Shown: in pieces, positions 9,128 through 15,004 of the stretch
How the letters are laid out: each line of letters begins with the position of its first letter
Position numbering within the stretch: the first letter of the stretch is position 1
Assembly: GCA_030619365.1 (NCBI GenBank)
Contig: JAUXBQ010000038.1
Location: 1 to 15,004 of the forward strand
Direction of reading: 5' to 3'
DNA from: a candidate division FCPU426 bacterium
Lineage (GTDB): Bacteria; Oederibacteriota; JAAXVQ01; JAUVAV01
DNA: 15,004 bases
Notes under the pieces: model-generated
Seen by the model: the letters and a program-made list of their open reading frames with translations, nothing else
Told to the model about the DNA's origin: nothing
The model's database searches: none
Position numbers and translations under genes: made by a program

Positions 9128-9156
9128 TTGACATTCGCGGAAACCAACGGTATGAT
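9128..9156 (+). promoter_or_regulatory. Near-consensus sigma-70 promoter of the ABC importer operon
   Basis: A perfect -35 hexamer TTGACA (9128-9133) is followed after exactly 17 bases by TATGAT (9151-9156), one mismatch from the -10 consensus. A transcript would start near 9163, leaving an untranslated leader of about 80 bases before the ATG at 9244. It lies in the only sizeable gap between the surface module and the transporter genes, so it separates two transcription units. No operator could be recognised. Confidence 0.8.
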
Positions 9157-9194
9157 CGTGGAAATACGGCTTAGTCCGCGACCATGGCCGTGGT

Positions 9195-9222
9195 TCGTTC
9201 CGCAGCGGGCAACCGGGAACGA
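9195..9222 (+). promoter_or_regulatory. Possible 5' leader hairpin before the solute-binding protein gene
   Basis: TCGTTCC (9195-9201) pairs perfectly with GGAACGA (9216-9222) around a 14-base loop, within the predicted leader and 11 bases before the GAGGAG ribosome binding site. An alternative weaker stem (CGACCA with TGGTTCG, 9179-9197) overlaps it. There is no U-tract, so it is not an intrinsic terminator, and it does not resemble a known riboswitch. It may be chance. Confidence 0.25.
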
Positions 9223-9243
9223 TAGTAATCATTGAGGAGCTCT

Positions 9244-10572
9244 ATGCTGAGAAAGATCGGCGGCATTATCTTTTTTACCTTCCTCGGTATTTTCATGCTG
9301 TCGGTATGGTTTCAGAATTATTATTTCGTCAGCGAAGTCGCCAGTGACGGATTGGTGCTGGAAGTCTGGAACAAACCCCCCTCCCGCCAGGTCAAGGAAC
9401 GCAAACTGTGGGAAGAGACCGTGCTCAGGTTCGAGCAGGAAAACCCGGACATAAAAGTCAACGGGCTCGAACTCCGGTTTTCCCCGCAGGAATTCGTCAC
9501 CGCCATGGCCGGAGGCAAAGGGCCGGATGTTATGCACATCTGGATCGGGACCCTGACCATTCTGGCTCGCCAGGATTTTATCGCGCCCATGGATGACTAC
9601 CTCGCGGATTGGGATCAGAAGGATTACATTCCCGAAATCGTGTGGGAGCCGACGCAGATTGACGGCACCACTTTCGGCGTACCGCGGGACACCTATTTCA
9701 CCGTGCTGTTTTACCGCAAGGATCTGTTCCGCCAGGCCGGCCTGGATCCCGAACACCCGCCCCGGAACTGGGATGAGCTGGTTGAATTCGCGCGCCGGCT
9801 AACCGATACCGACCAAGGGCAGTACGGGTTGGGACTGCCGCCGACCACCTGGAATCTCATGGATTTCGTTTGGCAGAACGGGGGCGTGCTGATTCAGCGC
9901 GACTCCCGAGGCCGGTTGGAAGCGTCCCTGTCTTCTCCGGAGGTCGTGCAGACCCTGCAATTCTGGCGGGACCTGAAAGAGAAATATCACGTGCTGCCGC
10001 CCAACGCCCTGGCCACCCACGAGGACATCGCCCAGATGTTCGCGCTGGGGAAAGTAGCCATGATGATGGGCGTAGCCAACCAGTTGCCCATCCTGATCAA
10101 TAAATACGGCCTGGATTTCAGCGCCACCGGCATCGCGCCGCTGCCAGCCGGCCCGAATGGCCTGCGCGCTTCGCACGCGGGCGGGGAAGTGTTCATTATC
10201 AACGCCAGCATTCCCGAGGCTCGGAAAAACGCGGCCTGGAAGTACATTAAATTTGAACTCTCCCCCGGCAACCAACTCTGGAAATGGGTACGTATGAACG
10301 AACTGAAAATGACCATTTTTCCGGGCGCGTTTTCCGCCTCCACTAATCTGCTGAATATGCCGGAATTCGCTATGGTGAAAGAGGAACTGGAATTTGTCCG
10401 CAACGAGCCCCATTTCCCGGAATGGGTGCTGATGAAAGACGCCCTGGACCGTGATTTGCTTCAGGCGATTTTCGTGAATCCCAACCTCCATCTGGAAAAT
10501 TACGTTCAGATGTTCAACTTGAAAATCAACAAGCGGTTTTTTCCGTTTGACCAGGAAAAGCGCCGTCCCTGA
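9244..10572 (+). CDS. ABC transporter family 1 extracellular solute-binding protein (probable sugar binding)
   Basis: Predicted periplasmic binding component of a carbohydrate-type ABC importer. The ATG at 9244 is preferred (442 residues) because GAGGAG at 9234-9239 sits just before it; the TTG at 9232 overlaps that site. Residues 5-23 are strongly hydrophobic after a basic start (MLRKIGG), giving a signal peptide or membrane anchor. No lipobox Cys follows, and a cleavage site near V32-A33-S34 is possible. The mature part begins with LVLEVWNK and has the family features WEETVLRFEQENPDIKV, GGKGPDVMHIW, DGTTFGVPRDT, FYRKDLFRQAGLDPE followed by NWDELVEFARRL, and ALGKVAMMMG. Two permease genes follow in the same direction, 40 and 4 bases apart. 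The substrate cannot be read from the sequence. Confidence 0.93.
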   Translation: MLRKIGGIIFFTFLGIFMLSVWFQNYYFVSEVASDGLVLEVWNKPPSRQVKERKLWEETVLRFEQENPDIKVNGLELRFSPQEFVTAMAGGKGPDVMHIWIGTLTILARQDFIAPMDDYLADWDQKDYIPEIVWEPTQIDGTTFGVPRDTYFTVLFYRKDLFRQAGLDPEHPPRNWDELVEFARRLTDTDQGQYGLGLPPTTWNLMDFVWQNGGVLIQRDSRGRLEASLSSPEVVQTLQFWRDLKEKYHVLPPNALATHEDIAQMFALGKVAMMMGVANQLPILINKYGLDFSATGIAPLPAGPNGLRASHAGGEVFIINASIPEARKNAAWKYIKFELSPGNQLWKWVRMNELKMTIFPGAFSASTNLLNMPEFAMVKEELEFVRNEPHFPEWVLMKDALDRDLLQAIFVNPNLHLENYVQMFNLKINKRFFPFDQEKRRP

Positions 10573-10612
10573 TCCCACGGCTGGGGCGGGGGAGGAATAG
10601 AAGGAGTAAGGA

Positions 10613-12406
10613 ATGGCAAAGCAAAGGCCAAAGCGATTACCGACGGATTTTTTTGACCGCCTGCTCTCCAATCAGACAGACGATCAAATGAACGACCTGT
10701 TGACCTCCATCGTGGACGAGCAAATCACGCCCACGGCCGAGCCTCCGGCCGATAGTCCGCCGCCACCGGAAGCGCTCCCGGCGAAATCGCTGCGCCAGAC
10801 CATCCATCATGACAAAATCGAGGATTCCATCGTCACCCGGGACGAGACTCTGGATGAGGAACCGATCACCGGGGAACAGGAATCCCCCCTGGATGATTTA
10901 ATTCCCCGGACCACCCGCATGCAGGCCCCCGGGCCGCGCGCCAAACGGCCGCCGCTCGAACCGCGGGCGCCGGTAAGCGCCGCGCCTCCGGAAGCGGCTG
11001 TAATTCCGCCCCAAGTGCCGCCCGCGCCGCCCAAGGCGAGAATTCCCGGGTTGGAAAGCCTGGAAATGCCTCCCGAACATCTGGACGCGGCGCCGTCTGC
11101 CGAACCCCCGGCAAGAGAAGAAGAAGTCCCCACGGAGGACGCGGGTGTATCCCGGGTCGTGAGCGCGCCCCCGCCGGGCGTGCACGGCGCGCCGGAGGAT
11201 TGGCAAGCCGGCATGCCCGCGCCCCCGGAAATGCCGCTCCCTCCCGAAGAGGCCGTTGCAGCCGAACCGACGGTCTTGCCGGAAGAACCGGCGGCCGAAC
11301 CTCCGGTTCGTGCCCGGCCGGAGGCGCCCCCGGAAGCGCCTGCAGCTGCAGCCGAAACCGCGCCCATAGCCACGGACTTGGCCCACACCCGGATCCAGGC
11401 CCGCTGGCAGCGTTCCCGCCGGAAGCCCAAGCTTCCCAAGATGGCCAAGCACGTCGATCCTATTGTCGTGTTACCGCCGAAAGTGGACCAGTTCAACGTG
11501 CTCTTCGGCGACCTCAGCCGGACGAAGGAGCGCTTTGTCTTCAACAAAATGCACCGTGCGGCACTGGTCTTCCTGCTGCCGGGCTTTATCGCCTTTTCGC
11601 TGTTTTCCTGGTATCCGATGCTCAAAGGATTATTTATCTCGTTTTACGACTATCACCCCACCGGAATTTCAACCTTTATCGGTTTTCAAAACTACGCCCG
11701 GGCCTTTTACGACGTTATGTTCTGGCGAACGCTGGCGCACGCCGGCTGGTTCTGCTTCCTGGTGCTGCTGCTGGGGTTCTGGCTGCCGATTCTGCTCTCG
11801 GTCTTTATTAACGAATTACGGCTGGGGCGGGGACTGTTTAAGTTCGTATTCTTTTTGCCGTTCTTGATGCCCACGGTGCCGGCGGCAATTTTATGGAAAT
11901 GGATCATGGACCAGGGGTTCGGGATACTGAACGCGCTCATCGCCCTGCTGCCCATCGCTGATCCGCACATTGGCTGGCTTACCGACCCACGGCTGGCCCT
12001 GTTCTCCATCGTGATGGTGTACATCTGGAAAAACACCGGGTGGGCGATACTGATCTATTCCGCGGCCCTGGGGAATATCGATGAAACCATGTATGAGGAA
12101 GCGGAGATCGACGGGGCTTCCTTGTGGGACAAGATCAAAATCGTCACCTTTCCCGCGATGCGCACCGTGGTCTCGGTCATGCTGATTATTACCATCATCA
12201 ACACCCTGCAGCTCTTTACCGAGATCTACATTATGACCAACGGCGGACCCATGAATTCCACCGAGGTAATCGCAACGTATATTTACAAACAGGCGTTTTT
12301 CTACATGGACATAGGGTATGCGTCGGCCCTCTCCATTCTGCTGCTGCTGATGCTGCTGTTTATCACGATCTTCCGGCTGCGCCGGCTCGAGCCGGGAGGA
12401 GGATAA
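10613..12406 (+). CDS. MalF-like ABC sugar permease with a long disordered N-terminal extension
   Basis: Inner-membrane permease subunit of the importer. The ATG follows AAGGAG at 10601-10606 with a good spacing. The canonical permease is only the last 285 or so of 597 residues: TM1 near 315-335 (LVFLLPGFIAFSLFSWYP), further segments near 376-398, 408-430 and 458-488, the EAA loop at 495-503 (EEAEIDGAS) that contacts the ATPase, and two more segments to the end. Residues 1-310 are extra: a possible amphipathic helix at 10-37 (PTDFFDRLLSNQTDDQMNDL), then about 220 residues rich in Pro, Glu and Ala without hydrophobic segments, then a basic patch near 259-281 (ARWQRSRRKPKLPKMAKH). Since TM1 normally starts near the N-terminus in the cytoplasm, this extension should be cytoplasmic. 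MalF relatives are usually about 290-320 residues, or about 500 in enteric MalF, whose extra length lies elsewhere. Confidence 0.92.
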   Translation: MAKQRPKRLPTDFFDRLLSNQTDDQMNDLLTSIVDEQITPTAEPPADSPPPPEALPAKSLRQTIHHDKIEDSIVTRDETLDEEPITGEQESPLDDLIPRTTRMQAPGPRAKRPPLEPRAPVSAAPPEAAVIPPQVPPAPPKARIPGLESLEMPPEHLDAAPSAEPPAREEEVPTEDAGVSRVVSAPPPGVHGAPEDWQAGMPAPPEMPLPPEEAVAAEPTVLPEEPAAEPPVRARPEAPPEAPAAAAETAPIATDLAHTRIQARWQRSRRKPKLPKMAKHVDPIVVLPPKVDQFNVLFGDLSRTKERFVFNKMHRAALVFLLPGFIAFSLFSWYPMLKGLFISFYDYHPTGISTFIGFQNYARAFYDVMFWRTLAHAGWFCFLVLLLGFWLPILLSVFINELRLGRGLFKFVFFLPFLMPTVPAAILWKWIMDQGFGILNALIALLPIADPHIGWLTDPRLALFSIVMVYIWKNTGWAILIYSAALGNIDETMYEEAEIDGASLWDKIKIVTFPAMRTVVSVMLIITIINTLQLFTEIYIMTNGGPMNSTEVIATYIYKQAFFYMDIGYASALSILLLLMLLFITIFRLRRLEPGGG

Positions 12407-12410
12407 GCCC

Positions 12411-13301
12411 ATGCCTTACTACGCCCGCGGATTACTTTCGCCGAGCGAAAAGAAACGCCCGGCCCTCCGGATTGCCATGGGGCTGGGCACGCTGGGGATT
12501 TGCATCCTGGCCGCCGTAACCCTGGTGCCGTTTTTATGGATGGTGGCCACCTCGCTGGCCCCGGCCCAGGCCATGTTTAGCTGGCCGCCCCGCTGGTTCT
12601 ACGGGCAGTTGGATTGGTCCTCCTACTTCATTGCCTGGCAGCACGTGCCGTTCGCCACTTACATTTTCAATTCCTTGATCCACTGCTTCGGCGTGGTGCT
12701 GGGGCAGTTGCTGATCTCGGCGCTGGCCGCCTACGCCTTTGCCAAGCTGAAACCGCCGCTGGGCAAGCTGCTGCTGATCCTCTTTCTGCTCACGTTGATG
12801 ATTCCGGCCGAGAGCCTCTTGATCCCCTTATATCTGGTGATGAAGAGTTTTCCGGCCGAGAACCTGCCCAACGTGAATTTGATTTCCACGTTTTGGGGCC
12901 TGATTCTGCCGACCGTGGTTTCGGCCTTTAATATTCTCATTCTTAAAAGCTTTTTCGAGCGCCTGCCCAGCGACCTGATCGATGCCGGCCGCCTGGACGG
13001 CTGCTCGGAGTGGCTTATCTTCCGAAAAATAGTGATCCCGGTCTCCATGCCCATCCTGGTGGTTCTGGGAATCTTCGGGTTTATCACCACCTGGAACAGC
13101 TTTTTCTGGCCGTTGATCGTGCTCAATAATCCCAAAATGTACACCCTCATGGTGGGCGTGCAAAAAATGGTGGAAACCGGGGAGCCCTGGAACGTCATCA
13201 TGGCGGTAGTCACCCTGACCACGCTGCCCACAATATTCCTGTATTTCGTTTTCCAGAAATACATTGTTCGCGGCGTGATATTTACCGGGATGCAGGTATA
13301 G
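12411..13301 (+). CDS. MalG-like ABC sugar permease
   Basis: Second inner-membrane permease subunit, 296 residues, a normal length for the family. The ATG lies 4 bases after the stop of the MalF-like gene, and its ribosome binding site GGAGGAGG (12395-12402) is inside that gene's end, so the two are probably translationally coupled. About six membrane segments are visible: near 18-45, 78-108, 117-140, 150-178, 210-235 and 262-285. The EAA loop is at 191-197 (DAGRLDG, then CSEWLIFRKIVIPVSMP), with Asp-Ala-Gly replacing the usual Glu-Ala-Ala. The segment WNSFFWPLIVL and the ending KYIVRGVIFTGMQV are typical of the family. With the two preceding genes it forms an importer lacking only the ATPase. 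Confidence 0.95.
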   Translation: MPYYARGLLSPSEKKRPALRIAMGLGTLGICILAAVTLVPFLWMVATSLAPAQAMFSWPPRWFYGQLDWSSYFIAWQHVPFATYIFNSLIHCFGVVLGQLLISALAAYAFAKLKPPLGKLLLILFLLTLMIPAESLLIPLYLVMKSFPAENLPNVNLISTFWGLILPTVVSAFNILILKSFFERLPSDLIDAGRLDGCSEWLIFRKIVIPVSMPILVVLGIFGFITTWNSFFWPLIVLNNPKMYTLMVGVQKMVETGEPWNVIMAVVTLTTLPTIFLYFVFQKYIVRGVIFTGMQV

Positions 13302-13360
13302 GGAAGGGTGACATAATGAGCAGTATTCATTACTCTCAGTAAAAATACCAGGAGGTTGAA
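13302..13360 (+). promoter_or_regulatory. Short gap with an inverted repeat and an 8-codon mini-ORF
   Basis: Between the MalG-like gene and the small membrane protein gene lies a 6-base inverted repeat, TAATGA (13314-13319) and TCATTA (13327-13332), with a 7-base loop. It could be a weak hairpin or an operator. An ATG at 13316, preceded by GGAAGGG, opens an 8-codon frame (MSSIHYSQ, stop TAA at 13340-13342) that is in phase with the downstream gene. AGGAGG at 13350-13355 is the ribosome binding site of that gene. I see CATAAT at 13312-13317 as a possible -10 element but no convincing -35. Confidence 0.3.
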
Positions 13361-13540
13361 ATGGCAAAACGATTGGGATGCTCGCGCAAGGCCGTGAAAC
13401 AGGAACTGGACATGGCGGATCACGCAGCCCGGCTGCGGGCCATCCCCGGCAATCCTTGGGAAATCATCCGGGGACTGATCATCTGGCTGGCCGCGGGCGT
13501 GTTGTTGTTCGCCCTGGTCTGGCTGGCGCTCGGACGTTGA
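13361..13540 (+). CDS. Small single-span membrane protein, 59 residues, unrecognised
   Basis: ATG at 13361 follows a perfect AGGAGG (13350-13355) at 5 bases, the best ribosome binding site in the window. The product begins MAKRLGCSRKAVKQELDMAD, is basic and amphipathic for about 30 residues, then after NPWEIIRG has one hydrophobic segment at about 38-57 (LIIWLAAGVLLFALVWLALG) and ends at Arg59. The positive-inside rule predicts a cytoplasmic N-terminus. Its stop overlaps the probable TTG start of the yqeK-like gene as TTGA, so the two are likely co-translated. I do not recognise the family; a membrane tether or partner for the HD protein, or an importer accessory, are both guesses. A long frame in another phase starting at 13378 crosses this gene but lacks a ribosome binding site. 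Confidence 0.75.
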   Translation: MAKRLGCSRKAVKQELDMADHAARLRAIPGNPWEIIRGLIIWLAAGVLLFALVWLALGR

Positions 13541-14154
13541 CCCCGGACCTCGCTCGCCGTTTTCACTCCTTCACGCAAAAACTCAAGCAATGGCTGACGC
13601 CCCGACGCCTGGCTCACGTCCAGGCCACCGCCCGGTTGGCCGCGGACCTGGCACCCCGCCAGGGTCTGGATCCGGGTCGCGCCTACCTGGCCGGCTTACT
13701 GCACGATTGCGCCCGTGATCTCAACCCGCGCCAACTCCGGCATTTACTGAAAAACTATCGCGGCAAATATTTTCCGGCCGCCACCCGGGCCGCGCCCGGC
13801 TTGTGGCACAATCCGGCCGGCGTCATGCTGGCGCGCAACCGCTTCCAGGTCAAGGATCCCCTGATCCTGCGCGCCATTGCCCTCCATTCCACGGGCGCGA
13901 GTCGCATGACCACGCTGGATAAATTGGTTTACGTGGCGGACTACTGCGAACCTCTGCGAAAGCACCCCGGAACCCGCGGCCTGCGCCGGCTGGCTGGAAA
14001 GAACCTGGCGGCCGCCGTGGCCGGCGTTACCCGAAGCAAGATCGCTTATCTCGTCTCGCGGGGAATTCCCCTGCATCCGCAGACACGACAATTGGCCCGG
14101 CGATGCGGGATAAAAATTCCGAAAGTTATTCCTCTACAATATAAAACCAAATAA
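13537..14154 (+). CDS. yqeK: YqeK-type HD-domain nucleotide phosphohydrolase (probable symmetrical Ap4A hydrolase)
   Basis: HD-superfamily metal-dependent phosphohydrolase; members of the YqeK family cleave diadenosine tetraphosphate symmetrically to ADP. The TTG start at 13537 is chosen because it overlaps the preceding stop (TTGA) and gives 205 residues, near the family's usual length of about 190; the longer frame from 13378 would translate the upstream gene out of phase. Metal ligands are visible in order: H27 in RRLAHVQATARLA, H56-D57 in LAGLLHDCARD, H91 in LWHNPAG, H117 in IALHSTG and D135 in LVYVADYCEP. The family's RxxPG-like and terminal HPxT features (RKHPG, PLHPQTRQLA) are also present. 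In many bacteria yqeK lies beside nadD and rsfS; here it follows a transporter operon and the small membrane protein gene. The function is well supported by the motifs; the exact start is less certain. Confidence 0.88.
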   Translation: MTPDLARRFHSFTQKLKQWLTPRRLAHVQATARLAADLAPRQGLDPGRAYLAGLLHDCARDLNPRQLRHLLKNYRGKYFPAATRAAPGLWHNPAGVMLARNRFQVKDPLILRAIALHSTGASRMTTLDKLVYVADYCEPLRKHPGTRGLRRLAGKNLAAAVAGVTRSKIAYLVSRGIPLHPQTRQLARRCGIKIPKVIPLQYKTK

Positions 14155-14325
14155 ATAAATCCTGGCCATCACTGGAATTTATTTCTGAATTGTTCCTGGA
14201 TTCCGGCGTTCGCCGGAATGACGTGACTTATTAAAGATCGTCACCCCGGCGGAAGCCGGGGTCCAGCGCAATTTGGACAGTCGAAAATATGTTGAGGAAT
14301 AACGATCGGTTAAAACGAACGGATC
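14155..14325. other. Gap between convergent genes, no coding signal
   Basis: This 171-base stretch separates the yqeK-like gene from the ADP-ribosylglycohydrolase gene, whose 3' ends face each other. It is AT-rich at both ends, and its centre is occupied by two facing palindromic repeats. A weak AT-rich inverted repeat (AATAAAT-CC near 14155 with GGAATTTATT near 14174-14183) lies just after the yqeK stop. No classical hairpin plus T-tract terminator is seen; the repeat pair may end transcription from both sides. Confidence 0.5.
14196..14266. repeat. Pair of inverted 28-base palindromic repeats (REP/MITE-like element)
   Basis: The left copy (14196-14223) reads CTGGATTCCGGC, GTTC, GCCGGAATGACG. 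The right copy (14239-14266) is its inverse, reading on the other strand CTGGACCCCGGC, TTCC, GCCGGGGTGACG. A 15-base AT-rich spacer (14224-14238) lies between them. Each copy is itself a hairpin, with a stem of 8 base pairs (ATTCCGGC with GCCGGAAT; ACCCCGGC with GCCGGGGT), and the pair can also fold as one long hairpin. Elements ending in TGACG and starting CTGGA around such GC hairpins are widely dispersed in bacterial genomes as REP/BIME or MITE-type repeats. Target duplications are not evident. Confidence 0.75.
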
Positions 14326-15003
14326 CTAGGAGGCAGGCGCAGGTTCGGCTGTCTGTTCGGCACCCAGCTTGGAAATTTTCAGCGTGTAAAGTTTGTCGGC
14401 CAGGGCCAGGAGCTGGGTATGACCCCAGGTTCCCTGGTCAATCAAGCGTTTCATAAGGTATTCCGGCAGCACGTCCAGGCCCAAGTGCGCGCCGCTTATG
14501 GCCCCGGCCATGGCCGCGGTAGTGTCCACGTCACCGCCCACCCTGATCGCCGTGCATAGGGTTTGCCAGTAATCCTCCGGCGTCTTCAGGAAGGACCACA
14601 AGCTCCACAGAACGCTGGAGAGGACAAAGGGCGAGATGCCCTGCCAGACGCCCGCGTACTCGGAATCCACGCCGGTCTGGGAGATGGCGCTAAAGGCGTC
14701 TTCCGGCGGTAATTCCAGCCAGTGCTGCAAATTGAGCAGGTTGTCGGCAAAAAGCTCGCTCTGGGTCCGGGCCCACTGACTGAGCTGTTCCAGAAAGGCC
14801 TGCGGTTCGATGGTTTCCGATTGCAGGGCCAGGGCCACGGCCCCGGCCAGGGTAATGGAACCGGCCGAGCAGCGCGGATCCCGGTGCGTGATGCGGCTTT
14901 GATCATGCGCCGCGGCCAGCATTTTTTCCGGGTCATTGAAGTAGAATAAGCCGAGCGGACTGGCCCGCATGGCGCTGCCATTGCCCGCGGCCGGCGGAAA
15001 GAT
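14326..15003 (-). CDS. ADP-ribosylglycohydrolase family protein (5' partial, runs off the right edge)
   Basis: Hydrolase family that removes ADP-ribose from proteins or cleaves related ADP-ribosyl compounds with Mg2+ (DraG/ARH type). About 226 residues are visible. The frame is open to the window edge and begins with PPAAGNGSAMRASPLGL, which matches the internal GNGAAMR-PLG motif of the family, so the ATG at 14968-14970 is internal and not the start. Other family features follow: DPEKMLAAAHDQSRITHRDP, then the C-terminal metal-binding motif GGDVDTTAAMAGAISGAHLG (GGDVDTT at 14518-14538). The N-terminal metal-binding acidic residues would lie beyond the window. The end, after KLYTLKISK, is a short tail rich in Ala, Glu and Pro. 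The stop is TAG at 14326-14328. It is convergent with yqeK. The substrate is unknown. Confidence 0.9.
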   Translation of the reverse strand: MFPPAAGNGSAMRASPLGLFYFNDPEKMLAAAHDQSRITHRDPRCSAGSITLAGAVALALQSETIEPQAFLEQLSQWARTQSELFADNLLNLQHWLELPPEDAFSAISQTGVDSEYAGVWQGISPFVLSSVLWSLWSFLKTPEDYWQTLCTAIRVGGDVDTTAAMAGAISGAHLGLDVLPEYLMKRLIDQGTWGHTQLLALADKLYTLKISKLGAEQTAEPAPAS

Positions 15004-15004
15004 G

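Noticed and set aside
9232..9243. TTG at 9232 as start of the solute-binding protein
   Set aside because: It overlaps the GAGGAG ribosome binding site (9234-9239) that serves the ATG at 9244.
10807..11625. Ser/Gly-rich - strand frame opposite the permease extension, raising doubt about which strand is coding there
   Set aside because: The + strand frame has an AAGGAG site, continues without break into an unmistakable permease, and starts 40 bases after the binding protein gene; the - strand product is low-complexity.
13378..13536. N-terminal extension of the HD protein starting at ATG 13378
   Set aside because: The added residues are low-complexity (rich in Gly, Arg, Pro), there is no ribosome binding site, and the same bases encode the 59-residue membrane protein in another frame with an ideal site.
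14968..14970. ATG at 14968-14970 as start of the ADP-ribosylglycohydrolase
   Set aside because: The frame stays open to the edge and the residues before this Met (PPAAGNGSA) match a conserved internal motif of the family, so the gene is truncated by the window.

Overview
The window reads as a stretch of chromosome from a Gram-negative bacterium with moderate to high GC. Three things point to an outer membrane: an OmpA-type peptidoglycan-binding domain, a PorV/UPF0164-type beta-barrel with a signal peptide, and FlgD-like/type IX-like C-terminal domains on a giant surface protein. Threonine/proline-rich giant proteins with such C-termini next to PorV-like barrels are, from general knowledge, frequent in uncultivated lineages such as Omnitrophota, Elusimicrobiota and related candidate phyla. 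No marker gene is present, so the lineage is a guess.

Region 1 (start to 9100) is a two-gene surface module on the + strand. The first gene enters the window already open and encodes at least 2265 residues: an unrecognised beta-rich N-terminal half, about four tandem Ig-like repeats, about 705 residues of almost strict X-Thr repeats, then two FlgD-like domains, the last resembling a type IX secretion sorting domain. It overlaps by four bases (ATGA) a gene for a 767-residue protein made of a signal peptide, a PorV-like barrel, three FlgD-like domains and an OmpA domain. The pairing suggests that the second protein exports, caps or anchors the first.

Region 2 (9101 to 13301) is a carbohydrate-type ABC importer operon behind a near-consensus sigma-70 promoter (TTGACA, 17-base spacer, TATGAT). 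It encodes a family 1 solute-binding protein with a hydrophobic N-terminus but no lipobox, a MalF-like permease carrying an unusual N-terminal extension of about 310 residues rich in Pro, Glu and Ala, and a MalG-like permease. No ATPase is present, so one encoded elsewhere must power it.

Region 3 (13302 to 14154) holds a 59-codon gene for a single-span membrane protein with a perfect AGGAGG ribosome binding site, apparently coupled by a TTGA overlap to a YqeK-type HD-domain phosphohydrolase gene. Region 4 is a 171-base gap between convergent genes with two facing 28-base palindromic repeats (REP or MITE-like). It is followed on the - strand by the C-terminal part of an ADP-ribosylglycohydrolase family gene that runs off the right edge.
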